Positions 9,958 to 18,912 of a DNA stretch of 64,000 nt are shown here, one piece after another. This stretch comes from Acidobacteriaceae bacterium KBS 83. Its GTDB lineage: Bacteria > Acidobacteriota > Terriglobia > Terriglobales > Acidobacteriaceae. The position numbers and the translations under genes were made by a program. Position 1 is the stretch's first letter, and every line of letters begins with the position of its first letter. The DNA is taken from assembly GCA_000381585.1 (NCBI GenBank), contig KB906736.1:716789-780788 (forward strand). Direction: 5' to 3'. Under the pieces are notes generated by a model that saw only the letters and a list, made by a program, of their open reading frames with translations, had not been told where the DNA came from and made no database searches.

Positions 9958-10731
9958 GTGAGAGAATATGTCTCACGCTGGTGTAAGCGATTGAGTTGCG
10001 ATCTCTTTATCCGAAGCTACTGGAAAGATTTGGCTTGGCTCGAATTCTGCCTTTCTTCGATCAACAAATACTGTTATGGGTTCCGGGCCGTGGTCATCGT
10101 GTTCCCGCGGTCCAGCAAACCATGGCTGCGAAGATTCACACTTCCAGGTAACGTTCGGATTGAGTTTTGTCATGACTATCGCGATGACTATCTCGGTCAA
10201 CAGGCCACCAAACTCCTAGCCGACAGATTCACCGACGCGGATTACATCTGCCACGTCGACTCTGACTGCGTTTTCTGCCGTGGGACATCCCCCGACAACC
10301 TGATGATCGCCGGACGGCCACGCGTGCTGAAACGGCCTTACCAGTTGCTCGGGCGGTACCACCCGTGGCGTAAGCCAACGGAGCGCTTTCTCGGGTGGAC
10401 CGTAGATGATGATTTCATGCAGCACCCACCCTTTCTGTTTCCGCGCTGGATTTACCCAGAATTACGTGCGCACGCGGTTAGGGTTCATGGGGTGGACGTT
10501 GAAACTTACATTGCGGGGCGACCCGAGCGAGAATTCTCGGAGTACAATGCGCTGGGTGCCCTCGCTTGGGCGCGGTACCGCGAACGCTTCGAGTGGGTGG
10601 ACGCCAGCACCTCGCCAACGGGCGAGCCGCATTGCCGCTGGTATTGGAGTTGGGGTGGCATCGACGACTCGATTCGCGCCGAAATCCATGGGATCCTGCA
10701 TGCAGCCGACAATCAGAATGAGCGGACCTGA
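9958..10731 (+). CDS. GT-A-type glycosyltransferase-like protein (DUF6492-like)
   Basis: 257 residues beginning at a GTG. It opens with DLFIRSYWKDLAWLEFCLSS and contains HVDSDCVF (about 94-101), a DxD-type metal/nucleotide-sugar site, followed by a conserved-looking FPRWIYPELR and SEYNALGAL. These features resemble DUF6492 family GT-A proteins. It starts a three-gene unit: its stop lies 14 bases inside the next gene. It presumably adds a sugar in the pathway served by the neighbouring pyruvyl- and sulfotransferases. Confidence 0.7.
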   Translation: MREYVSRWCKRLSCDLFIRSYWKDLAWLEFCLSSINKYCYGFRAVVIVFPRSSKPWLRRFTLPGNVRIEFCHDYRDDYLGQQATKLLADRFTDADYICHVDSDCVFCRGTSPDNLMIAGRPRVLKRPYQLLGRYHPWRKPTERFLGWTVDDDFMQHPPFLFPRWIYPELRAHAVRVHGVDVETYIAGRPEREFSEYNALGALAWARYRERFEWVDASTSPTGEPHCRWYWSWGGIDDSIRAEIHGILHAADNQNERT

Positions 10732-11512
10732 TGCTCACGAAGAGCGACAATGCGTCTGCGCATTTTGGTGTCGCATCCCGAGCCGCCCGAATTTCGGCGA
10801 CGCGCTCACGCCGTGGCTGATCCAGCGGCTCACTGGACGGCATCCTGTCTTCGTACGCCCGGAGGACCCGCGCCACAAATACTTCGTCACCGGAAGTATC
10901 TTGAGCTATGCGGGCGCCCGCTGCACTGTTTGGGGCTCTGGCATCATGAGCGTTGACGATTCAGTGTCGCCGGCAGCGAATCTGCTGGCAGTGCGCGGAC
11001 CGCTCACACGGGCTCGCGCAATTGAATGCGGCGCCGACTGCCCCCCCCTCTATGGCGATCCGGCCTTGCTCTTGCCGCGATTCTACTGTTCCACCTCGAA
11101 CCAGCGACGCGGAGTGGGCATAGTGTCACACTTCTCCGACAGTCCAAGATTGGGCGCATCATTGTCCCCTTCGAAGGGGATTCAGTGGATCGACATTCAG
11201 GCCCCAATCGAATCGGTGATCGATCAGATTACCTCCTGCGAGTTCGTTGCATCCTCGTCCTTGCACGGCCTCATAACCAGTCACACCTATGGCATCCCTG
11301 CGATATGGGTAAAGTTCCGCGACCTTCCGTCGGGCGATGACAGTAAGTTTCGCGACTATTTCCTATCGATTGGAGAGGAGCCCCCCGAAGCTGTGTGGCT
11401 GAAATACGACCGAATCGATTGCGTCGACTTGGCGCGTCGTGCAAAACTTCCGCTGATGCGGCTCGATCTCGAATCGTTGTGGCAAGCCTGTCCGTTCCGG
11501 AGTCATGCGTGA
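10718..11512 (+). CDS. Polysaccharide pyruvyl transferase family protein
   Basis: The ATG at 10718 is chosen because the family similarity starts there (CAFWCRIPSRPNFGDALTPWL, close to the N-terminal NFGD signature) and upstream codons in this frame run antiparallel to the sense of the preceding gene. It has 264 residues. Other family features are WGSGIM, LAVRGPLTRA, YGDPALLLPRFY and the C-terminal FVASSSLHGLITSHTYGIP. Such enzymes move pyruvate from phosphoenolpyruvate to a sugar as a ketal. It overlaps both neighbours and is surely cotranslated with them. Confidence 0.85.
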   Translation: MSGPDAHEERQCVCAFWCRIPSRPNFGDALTPWLIQRLTGRHPVFVRPEDPRHKYFVTGSILSYAGARCTVWGSGIMSVDDSVSPAANLLAVRGPLTRARAIECGADCPPLYGDPALLLPRFYCSTSNQRRGVGIVSHFSDSPRLGASLSPSKGIQWIDIQAPIESVIDQITSCEFVASSSLHGLITSHTYGIPAIWVKFRDLPSGDDSKFRDYFLSIGEEPPEAVWLKYDRIDCVDLARRAKLPLMRLDLESLWQACPFRSHA

Positions 11513-12306
11513 ATGGTCCAACCTTGCTGGCGGGCATACGCGACGGCAATTATCATGTCGGTGGTATACGCTGCCTGCGCCTATTCCACTTACCGTCGGC
11601 ATGTTTTGCAAGACTTCGTGCCGACATCGATCGCCTATGCCGCGTTGAGCGTGCATCAGATGTCAACGACCCGAATCACATCACAAATTGGACAAGGCCG
11701 CGTGGCAACGTTGTCCAGTTCAGCCTCCTTAATGCCACGGGACGCTACGATGACTTTTCGACTGACCACAACCACTCCTGTCTTGGCAAAAAGTTTCACT
11801 ATTCTGCCCAGTATCCTGCTCTCGCACAATTTGTCGCGCTTTTTCCACACACTATAAACTTCCGGATCAATGTTCTGTCGGCCGGAGCGTCTCTTTCGCC
11901 GCACGAAGAGCACGCCGTCATCCGAACTTGTACCGGCTCGATAGGTGCACGTGCGCGGTTTCACCTGCCGATCGTCAGCAATCCGAACGCAGAGCTGATG
12001 TTAGACGGCTGGGTTTATCACTTGATGCCAGGCACAGTCTATTTCATCAACCACGGGTGTGTGCATTCCGCCTGTAATAGAGGCGAAGATCGCCGGATCC
12101 ATGTCGTCTGGGACATGTTGTTGACGCGCGAATCATTTGACTTCATGTTCGGAAATAGCGCGCACCCACCTATGCTTCTACCGATCGTAGAAAGCGAGCA
12201 AACGCCAGCGCCCATTCGAAGCGAACGTGTCGGGGCACATTTGCGGCTTCCCTCGCCAATTACCCGTGACGAGGCAGATCGTATCGCTTGGTGCGACGTG
12301 CAATAG
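11509..12306 (+). CDS. Aspartyl/asparaginyl beta-hydroxylase-like 2OG oxygenase
   Basis: 265 residues starting at GTG 11509, whose GTGA overlaps the TGA of the preceding gene. The domain fits the Asp/Asn beta-hydroxylase family: SLSPHEEHAVIRT, then ARFHLPIVSNPNAELMLDG, then LMPGTVYFINHGCVHSACNRGEDRRIHVVWD, giving the two His ligands and the distal Arg expected for Fe(II)/2-oxoglutarate binding. It is the fourth oxygenase-type protein in 8 kb. In this context the substrate may be a lipid- or peptide-linked glycan rather than a protein Asp residue. Confidence 0.75.
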   Translation: MNGPTLLAGIRDGNYHVGGIRCLRLFHLPSACFARLRADIDRLCRVERASDVNDPNHITNWTRPRGNVVQFSLLNATGRYDDFSTDHNHSCLGKKFHYSAQYPALAQFVALFPHTINFRINVLSAGASLSPHEEHAVIRTCTGSIGARARFHLPIVSNPNAELMLDGWVYHLMPGTVYFINHGCVHSACNRGEDRRIHVVWDMLLTRESFDFMFGNSAHPPMLLPIVESEQTPAPIRSERVGAHLRLPSPITRDEADRIAWCDVQ

Positions 12307-12767
12307 CGCGGTGACCGCTCATAGAAAGAAGCAGCAGTAAATTGCCACAGGCTTTTCGATTAGACAGCCTCCATATGGCTCCGCCCGTCCGATGCGTGGA
12401 GATATAGCGCAGAACTGCGAAGCTCGCTCGTCTCTCTGTGGCTGATGGCCGGATCGTGGCGCAAGATTGACGGCTGAAATGCTGCATTTCGGTAGCGGCT
12501 CTGGGATTGGGCTGGAATCAATTCGTCCCTTCGCTCTGGGAAATGGATGACCTGCGGCGTTCGAACATCTTCCCTGCTCTTAGAGCCAGCAGAGCATAAT
12601 CCGGCTATAACGCCCGGTGCTCGAATTCGGATTCACATTTCCGTCTCGTCTGGCGGAAAACGATCGATCATGTAAATATATTCTCCCTTGAATGCTTAGT
12701 GACCGGCTTGGTCCTGTTCGGACTCCGAGTAGTCGACTAGGGCGCACTGTCCTAGATGAGGTTTGCA
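12307..12767. other. Intergenic, no supported gene
   Basis: Short ORFs only. It separates the oxygenase/transferase cluster from the secreted-protein genes. No clear terminator hairpin was found. Confidence 0.4.
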
Positions 12768-13751
12768 TTAGTCAACCTGGCGTTTTTCGGGAGTTTGATA
12801 CGGTTTCTCGCCTGGCTTACCGTTCTTGATCATCTCTTTTGCCCTCGGATCAATGCCAGTCAGGTTGAGAGGCTCAGGCGAGTTCTTCATCATTGGGATG
12901 ACACAGAGGTAGTTGAACGGACGAACTTTAGGATCTCGCAGCGTGACAGCTACTTCGAATGCATACACTGGCTGCAGAATGCTCCCATTGTTGTCGTAAT
13001 AAGCTCTGCGGGAGCCCAGGATTTTATGGCTCGATGCATCGCCATACTCACTAACGATCTGGCGATTCGCCATCTCTTCAGCTTCCTGTTGCGAGACTAG
13101 CTCCTCCGGCGGGACCAGCTTTCTGGATGACGCGGAGACTTCTCTCCACCGCCGGATCAGTCCCATCACTTCGCCCTTGTCACCCAGGTTCACCACGATC
13201 TTCGATCCCGGTCCTATCACCGGTGTGTTGTCAATCGTTCGACCGTAGCTCAGGGTCACGAGTTTGTCGATGACTGGTCCGGCCCGCTTCCCACCGATCA
13301 CGCTGGTGCTGCGAAGGCCGCCAAAGTGGGCCAGCGTCAACTCGTTCCTGTTCTTCGGCAACAGTTCCTGGGTGTTCAGGAACTGTTCCGCCTCTTTGAG
13401 AGCCTCTTCCTGAGTGGGCAGTTTGGGTGCGTAGTCGCCAGCGTATTTCTTCAGGCTTTTGTTGTAAGTAAAGTTTCCGTTATTCAAGTCGCATTCAAAT
13501 GTTTCGGTGACGTCTTTCGGAGAGACGTAATACACCGTATTCTCATTCGATCGATACAGGTCGCCAGGTGCGCTCACATCTAAGAGTCGTTTGAGCAGCT
13601 TCTTGGAGTCCTCAGGACTCATCGTGCCGCGGCTCTCAAATGGGTAGATGTAGGCAGGGGTCTGATCAGGCGGAGGGGGGGCGACTTTCTTCGAACACGA
13701 GGTGGCCAACAAACTACCGCCCAGGCTAAGGATGATCAGCAACGACTTCAT
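12768..13751 (-). CDS. Putative lipoprotein of unknown function
   Basis: The start at 13751 (MKSLLIIL) gives a clean lipoprotein signal with a lipobox LLATSC about 20 residues in, followed by a proline linker. The mature part of about 305 residues is soluble, rich in charged residues, and has a segment EEALKEAEQFLNT like PepSY-type repeats and VIGPGSKIVVNLGDKGEVMGLIRRW resembling the beta-rich part of such domains. It lies 51 bases downstream of the caspase-like gene on the same strand and is probably its operon partner. Confidence 0.6.
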   Translation of the reverse strand: MKSLLIILSLGGSLLATSCSKKVAPPPPDQTPAYIYPFESRGTMSPEDSKKLLKRLLDVSAPGDLYRSNENTVYYVSPKDVTETFECDLNNGNFTYNKSLKKYAGDYAPKLPTQEEALKEAEQFLNTQELLPKNRNELTLAHFGGLRSTSVIGGKRAGPVIDKLVTLSYGRTIDNTPVIGPGSKIVVNLGDKGEVMGLIRRWREVSASSRKLVPPEELVSQQEAEEMANRQIVSEYGDASSHKILGSRRAYYDNNGSILQPVYAFEVAVTLRDPKVRPFNYLCVIPMMKNSPEPLNLTGIDPRAKEMIKNGKPGEKPYQTPEKRQVD

Positions 13752-13802
13752 AGCAGGATCCTTGGGGTGCAAGTTCCACAACGAGCCCCTACTAATCCAG
13801 AA

Positions 13803-14588
13803 CTAATACTGCCACCAGGTCTTCATATTTACAGCGCCGCCTGCAGGGTCTGCGGCGTAGCTTCCCAAGCGGTCGTTCTCGGTGGTTATGTACATCACGG
13901 CGCTGGCATACCCGGGGTAGGGAGCGCCGTCCGAAGCGACGATGTTCGAATACACACGTTCTTCATTCACAGCATCGAACCATGATTGCCACACCCCTCC
14001 ATTCGCTTTCAACTTGTTGGCATAGCGGTTTGGGATGCCGTTGTCAGAGTAGCTGAGAGTGCGGAAGCCCACCAGTTGATGTAGCCCCTGAAAGATACTA
14101 GTCCACGGAGTCCACCAGTCGCCGCTGGCAGGCGCTTCGGGTGCCGAAGCGACCGTGCTGCAGGACTCAATAATCAGAAACTCCAGATCGCCGCCGGTTC
14201 TCAGGGTTCCGTAACCCGGACTATTCCTCAGGTCTACCCCATCGGAGGTGCTCTGGTTGGTCTGGATGTAATAGCCGCTGCCGTGACCTGCAACGTAGGC
14301 CAGGTCCATCTTGTCGACAAAATCCAGGTGGTTGGCGTTGAACTCAAATGGTTCGCCCCAGAAATACTGGACGTATTGGTAACGGTTGGAGCCGATCGTC
14401 TGCCACCCCTGGAAGTTCTTGATGAAGTTCCAGTCATTCCGGACAAAGCGATCTTCTGCCCGGTCGACGTAGCCCCCAATCTCACGGTCGCTGGCATAAG
14501 CGGAAAGGGCAGACATTAGGCCTATGAGGAATAAGAAGAGGGTCAGATTGAAATGAAGGGGCGCGGAAGCGCACGAAGATCGTTTCAT
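13803..14588 (-). CDS. Exported caspase-fold-like protein (DUF6345-like)
   Basis: The start at 14588 is preferred over 14630 because GGAG stands 8 bases before it and a signal peptide (hydrophobic LTLFLFLIGLMSALSAYA) follows. The mature protein has DLAYVAGHGSGYYI and EFLIIESCSTVAS, a His-Gly and a Ser-Cys spaced about 45 residues apart, each after a hydrophobic strand. This is the catalytic dyad layout of caspase/gingipain-fold peptidases and resembles DUF6345 proteins. The C-terminal part (NEERVYSNIVASDGAPYPGYASAVMYI) is not recognised. Peptidase activity is inference. Confidence 0.6.
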   Translation of the reverse strand: MKRSSCASAPLHFNLTLFLFLIGLMSALSAYASDREIGGYVDRAEDRFVRNDWNFIKNFQGWQTIGSNRYQYVQYFWGEPFEFNANHLDFVDKMDLAYVAGHGSGYYIQTNQSTSDGVDLRNSPGYGTLRTGGDLEFLIIESCSTVASAPEAPASGDWWTPWTSIFQGLHQLVGFRTLSYSDNGIPNRYANKLKANGGVWQSWFDAVNEERVYSNIVASDGAPYPGYASAVMYITTENDRLGSYAADPAGGAVNMKTWWQY

Positions 14589-14905
14589 GAGATGAACTCC
14601 AAACGTATCTGGCCCTTTGGATTGCGACACGCATAATAGGGTTGCTGGCTGGAACGTGTCAAAAAAGAAACCCCTTATCTACTATGCTAATTTGCCTGGC
14701 GTCTACTGTTGCTCATGATTGCCTGTCAAGTCGCTATCGTTGTCATCCTCATCCATCTTTGGATCTGAGGTGGGCGTGAGTCGAATGCGTGCTCCTCACC
14801 GCTATGACTACCAGTCCCGGTGATCTGCCCGCGGTCGTTGATGGCATTGGGCGAATTCAAGGATCCATCCCGAAGCGTTATTGACACCAGACTTTGAGTG
14901 ATGCT

Positions 14906-15904
14906 TCACTTCGTTTTTAGGTGTTCACGGGCTCGGGCGTGGCGGGGATAGTCAATCGCCTGCGCCTCTCCCGCTCCATGTGCCTTCGGATGCAGATAGC
15001 GTCCGCGAGTCTCACCGGTCTTTTCCTCTTCAGCGTTGAAGCGATTGGCTCGGGCCCAGGCATCACGACGAATACCGGTGACTTGCCAGTTCACTCTCAA
15101 GCCCGGTGATCCGCCTGCAATCACAAATCTATTCCCTTTCAGTTCTGCACCGACGTAGAGGCCCGGGGCAGGCGAACCTAGTGGCGTGAGCTGGAAGCGG
15201 AAATCGCTGTTCAAGGATTCAAACCATTCAGGCAGCTCGACGGTCACGCTGCTGTTTGCCCCGCAAACTGCGATTCCGTCGTAGATATTCTTTCTTTCCG
15301 GGGATTCGACGAATGAGTGCTGTAAATACTTGTTCGCCGGATCCAGTGGGTGATCGATCTTGAAACCGCCGCCAGCCTTGGTAAGAGTCCCGCTGACGTG
15401 AACATCACCAATAAAGTAACCAGAAAACTGGCCTCCCCATCCCAATACGCCAGTTCCGTTGCTCACGCCGAAAACGCCAATATCCTGTGCGCCGATCCCT
15501 ACAACTCCCCCGGCTGTGCTACTAAAGCCAAACACGCCGTCCCCGGAAGTACTGTCGCCGCGCACACCGACTCCGGTATCGCTGATCCCAGCAACGCCGA
15601 TACCGCCCAGATTCTGCCCATTTGAGGCAGTTCCATAAACAGCAACTCGATCGCTGGGTGCGCTCGAGCCGCCCTGCACGGCCCCAGCCACTCCTACCCT
15701 GGGACCAGTTCCATAAACTCCCGCAGCACGTGGGCTGTCCGCAAGAGTGAAGCCCGCAACCCCGGATGACCCAGCGCTCGCGCCGATAACACCGTTGCCC
15801 CCACCACCGAAAGGACCTGCAGAACCAGAATCGCCCCACACTCCGAAGAACGCGTTTGGGTTGAAACCACTAGGTGTGCCATCATTCCCGGTCACTGGGG
15901 GCAT
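14906..15904 (-). CDS. Glycine-rich repeat surface protein
   Basis: A GAGGAG stands 6 bases before the ATG. Residues about 10-165 are degenerate short repeats of the GVxGxSxxGxGVxG type (for example GVYGTGPRVGVAG, GVGVRGDSTSGDGVFG), likely a beta-helical or trimeric stalk. Residues about 170-330 form a distinct end domain starting SGTLTKAGGGFKIDHPLDPANKYL, a pattern seen at the end of such stalks. No signal peptide is visible. The gene follows a 34-residue ORF by 42 bases, and the two are probably one operon. Confidence 0.6.
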   Translation of the reverse strand: MPPVTGNDGTPSGFNPNAFFGVWGDSGSAGPFGGGGNGVIGASAGSSGVAGFTLADSPRAAGVYGTGPRVGVAGAVQGGSSAPSDRVAVYGTASNGQNLGGIGVAGISDTGVGVRGDSTSGDGVFGFSSTAGGVVGIGAQDIGVFGVSNGTGVLGWGGQFSGYFIGDVHVSGTLTKAGGGFKIDHPLDPANKYLQHSFVESPERKNIYDGIAVCGANSSVTVELPEWFESLNSDFRFQLTPLGSPAPGLYVGAELKGNRFVIAGGSPGLRVNWQVTGIRRDAWARANRFNAEEEKTGETRGRYLHPKAHGAGEAQAIDYPRHARAREHLKTK

Positions 15905-15946
15905 ATCACTCTCCTCAGATCGAAGCTCCAGTCGATGGTTAGGTTT

Positions 15947-16051
15947 CTAGAACCCGCCCGCGCCGGCGCCGTGAACAGCTACTTCTGGAACGTGATTGAT
16001 AACCTGAAACTTCTTAAAGAAATTGAAATAGTAACTAATCGCACCGGCCAT
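15947..16051 (-). CDS. 34-residue ORF sharing the FKKFQ tag
   Basis: GGAG is 5 bases before the ATG at 16051. The peptide contains SYYFNFFKKFQVINHVP and ends in GAGAGGF. Its first 20 positions align without gaps with the N-terminus of the 546-residue protein at 22400-24040 (SFYFNLFKKFQVLNHVP). It may be a free-standing small protein, a leader peptide, or the severed start of a larger protein. The conserved start codon position in both copies supports that it is translated. Confidence 0.5.
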   Translation of the reverse strand: MAGAISYYFNFFKKFQVINHVPEVAVHGAGAGGF

Positions 16052-16268
16052 AGCAACTCCAGTCGCTTTCGGCGAAGTTGGTTTGAAGGCTTCGAGATAT
16101 GAAACTCGACGGCCCATGATCAACTTGGGAAGAACCAAGATATGACTGAGCTATCAACGACTCCGCCGGAACTGACCACGACCACCGAACGTGCCGCGTA
16201 ACTTAGTGGATCGTGAACCTGTAACTCAGCGAGTGCAAGGCCAAGCTATAGGCGAAATTTGGCAATTA

Positions 16269-16736
16269 TTAGCCGTTCTTGGCATTGGTGAAATGGAGAA
16301 CCCCCACAGCAGTCTGCTTTCGAACTCGCGTTCGATATTCGACCGGAAATTCGCCAGTAACGCTCTTGAAATCTCTGACGAAATGACTTACATCATTGAT
16401 GCCAACCGAAGCCGTCACTTCCTTAACACTCAGAGATGTTTTGATGAGTAGATCGGCCGCAAATTTCAACCGCAGTAATTTAATGCAGCGTGCGGGAGAG
16501 ATACCCACTTCGTCCCGAAATAGACGGCAAATGTGCCACACGGAGAGATTCGTAAGTGAAGCCAAGCGGCGCAAGGAAAGATCCGCCCGCGGATAGCATT
16601 TCGCATACTTCAATGCGCAGTTGAGCCTGAAGTCCGTCTCGCCCTTCGCGATCAACTGGTCGACATACTCCAATAGAACGGTGCTGCCGATTGATAGGTC
16701 GGAAGAGAATCCAGTTGCCATATGGGCTCCGATCAT
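16269..16736 (-). CDS. AraC-family transcriptional regulator (short)
   Basis: 155 residues made up of the two helix-turn-helix motifs of AraC proteins: LSLRRLASLTNLSVWHICRLFRDEVG, then LSVKEVTASVGINDVSHFVRDFKSVTGEFPVEYR. The usual N-terminal effector domain is missing; only about 45 residues precede the first motif. It is either a short stand-alone regulator or a 5'-truncated gene. It could control the neighbouring secreted-protein genes on the same strand. Confidence 0.8.
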   Translation of the reverse strand: MIGAHMATGFSSDLSIGSTVLLEYVDQLIAKGETDFRLNCALKYAKCYPRADLSLRRLASLTNLSVWHICRLFRDEVGISPARCIKLLRLKFAADLLIKTSLSVKEVTASVGINDVSHFVRDFKSVTGEFPVEYRTRVRKQTAVGVLHFTNAKNG

Positions 16737-17610
16737 TCCTTACCAGCAAATCTGACCCCATTTTCTGCGCCAGTTCCCATGTACTCGGCCCGTGCTCCGT
16801 GTAGAAACCCAAATGGAATGTTCCTGCAGTAATAGTGTCTCCGGGCGATGGATCGTATCAAGCTGTGAGCTCTGCTGCCCCAAAAAACCGCTGTCTCATT
16901 TGTCTTTCCATTTTTGCCAAATCCACCTCGACCCGAGGTATTCGGCGGTCGGGTGCTCAAGGGGAGAACGTAAACTGCAATTCGGATTAAGTCTGATTCC
17001 GGTGGCGGCCAGACGATGCTAGGCCCAAAACTTGGGCTGTGCTGTTGGAGCTGGCTAGGGATCAAGAAGCTCCCTGCGTTCTTCAAGAGGCACGACTCCA
17101 CGACAGTTGAAGAATCACTCAACTACGGGCTGAACAAGTTCGAGAAGAGCGGCTGGATCAAAGTCACCGAACTGAAGTAGGTTCACGCCTCTCGCACGGC
17201 TTTACGCGGGTCCTTATCATCGCGCAGCCCGATGTTCTCGGACTCTCTGAACGGATAATCCTAGATCAGATAAGTACCGCTAAACGATAGATCCCTATCG
17301 GGACTGCCCCGGCAGATGCGGCGCGTGGGAGCGCAGTGTGCTGCTCCGGGACAGTTTCGATAGGGTCGTTTGAAGTGAGCCGTTGGCGTTTGCGGCGGAC
17401 GCGGTGATCTAGCTATGGGATTTCAATGGGCGCCAGATGGCTAGAGGTTCCCTGCTGAGTTTGCCCCGTTCACCGATAGTTCCGGGGCCGAGTTCCAGTC
17501 CTCTACACTCTGACACAAACCCGATTTCTCTGCGTTTCCAATGGCCCTCGCAAAGACTCGTGTAATTTCCACGCGATTTTACCGTTGGAACCAACTTGAA
17601 TCTAGCCCTT
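16737..17610. other. No intact gene; possible HTH remnant
   Basis: At about 17100-17182 the plus strand reads NYGLNKFEKSGWIKVTELK and a stop, faintly like the end of a Crp-type helix-turn-helix domain; too little remains to call it. The rest has short ORFs only, apart from the inverted repeat listed separately. Confidence 0.35.
17295..17363. repeat. Imperfect 18-bp inverted repeat
   Basis: CTATCGGGACTGCCCCGG at 17295-17312 pairs with CCGGGACAGTTTCGATAG at 17346-17363, 15 of 18 positions complementary, with a 33-base loop. No T-run follows. It may be a structured RNA, an operator or a recombination remnant beside the phage gene fragment. Confidence 0.45.
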
Positions 17611-18021
17611 TCAATTCGTGACGATCCCGCGAAGCGCGAGAGCGATTCCGTTCTCATCCTCGTCGTCCGGATCGTCTCCGTGTTCGTCATCCTCTGAATC
17701 GAGGAGTGCACGAATCTCCTTGAGGAGAGAACGCAATGCCGCTTGCTCTTCGGGGTTCGCAGCAGCCTCGCGCAAAACGCGGCGTGCGTCATCGATTGAC
17801 TTCACACTCGTTACCATCGCGGCCTCGTTCATCGGAAATGTGACGACCGACACCTCCCACAAACGCAGCTCCTTCAGGTGGCGCACGCCGTTCTCGACCG
17901 CGTCCTTGATGGTGTCGAAGCCGATCGATAGGCCCTTGATGGTCTCGGCTTTCAAATGTGCGAGCGCAATTCTGGCCTGCGGGCCCTCCAGGACCAGCTT
18001 CCCGTCAACTTGAAGACCCAC
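17611..18021 (-). pseudogene. HK97-type prohead protease, N-terminally truncated
   Basis: 136 residues match the C-terminal two thirds of phage HK97-type prohead proteases: AETIKGLSIGF (with the catalytic Ser), then VRHLKELRLWEVSVVTFPMNEAAMV, and an acidic C-terminal tail. About 60-70 N-terminal residues, with the catalytic His, are missing and no other head gene lies nearby. It is a single-gene relic of a prophage or gene transfer element. Confidence 0.75.
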
Positions 18022-18328
18022 GTCGGCTCAAGCGGTCGAAGACAAATTGCAAACCTCTGACTTGGCTCAAATTCCACAATTCTGTCAGTCGGTTGCTTCA
18101 TGCACTGAGCCGAAGCCTATCTCACCCGACACGGGCAGGAATATCTGAGGCTGCGCAAACAAATCGAGCAATCGAACGCTGGCTCCGCAAATCCTTGATC
18201 GCCGCTGGTCTCACGTATCGGGGAAATGGCCGCCCGTGACCCAGGACATCGCATCGGCACGGGCGTGGACAGGAATGGAGCAAGCAATATCAACCGCTTA
18301 CGCTGCACAACTGTGAAATTGTCTTTCG

Positions 18329-18556
18329 TCAAAGCCGCGTCACTTCAGGCTCCAAGGTTTCTTGTAGAGCACCTGCCGCTTTGATCGTCTCAGCGAGATG
18401 CGGGTGCAACGATTCGTCTCCGGCGAGATAGACCTGCGTCTCATTCGCTTCGACGTGGATGCGTACGATATTCGCGCCGCCACGGCCAACAGCGGCGTGA
18501 ATCTCTTCTAAGGACTTAGTCCCTTTCAACTTCAGTTGCCAATATTTGAGTGCCAT
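18329..18556 (-). CDS. Small protein of unknown function
   Basis: 75 residues with a strong GGGAGG ribosome site before the ATG. It is a small alpha/beta protein (KYWQLKLKG, then IVRIHVEANETQVYLAG) without signal peptide. It lies 17 bases downstream of another small gene with an equally good ribosome site, so the pair is likely one transcript. Not recognised. Confidence 0.55.
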   Translation of the reverse strand: MALKYWQLKLKGTKSLEEIHAAVGRGGANIVRIHVEANETQVYLAGDESLHPHLAETIKAAGALQETLEPEVTRL

Positions 18557-18573
18557 ATTCCACCTCCCAATCG

Positions 18574-18912
18574 TTAGTTCGGACAGCTCCGAGCGCGTCC
18601 CTCAACTTCAATGTACTCGGCTTGCGCCTGGATAATATTGGCGTTGCTCGCACTAAGCGAGTAATAAAGCGCTGTAATTCCAGTCTCAAGGAAAGCCGAT
18701 GGATAGGTCCACGTGATCGGGTCCGGCGCCGGACGGAGGTACAACATTCCCCAGCCCCCGGGCGTCGTGTAGCACAGCAAAATTCGGCGAATCATGACTA
18801 TGTTTCGTCCCTGATTCTGCACGTAAATCAGTCGGTTGAGTCCCGAATCCACGATGGACACGACAATTGATTGATAGCTTTGAAAATTACTTTCGCAACT
18901 GTTGCATGGCAT
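18574..18912 (-). CDS. Small cysteine-containing protein of unknown function
   Basis: The start at 18912 is preferred over 19143 because GGGAGGAAG precedes it and upstream codons look non-coding. It has 112 residues beginning MPCNSCESNF, followed by beta-rich sequence (NRLIYVQNQGRNIVMIRRILLCY) and an amphipathic segment near the end. No family recognised. It is the first gene of a two-gene unit. Confidence 0.5.
   Translation of the reverse strand: MPCNSCESNFQSYQSIVVSIVDSGLNRLIYVQNQGRNIVMIRRILLCYTTPGGWGMLYLRPAPDPITWTYPSAFLETGITALYYSLSASNANIIQAQAEYIEVEGRARSCPN

Noticed and set aside
10406-10717. Upstream extension of the pyruvyltransferase ORF
   Set aside because: The extra 104 codons overlap the GT-A gene and lack family similarity; the NFGD-bearing domain begins at 10718.
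17100-17182. Crp-like helix-turn-helix tail
   Set aside because: About 25 residues with weak resemblance and no start; too little to call a gene.
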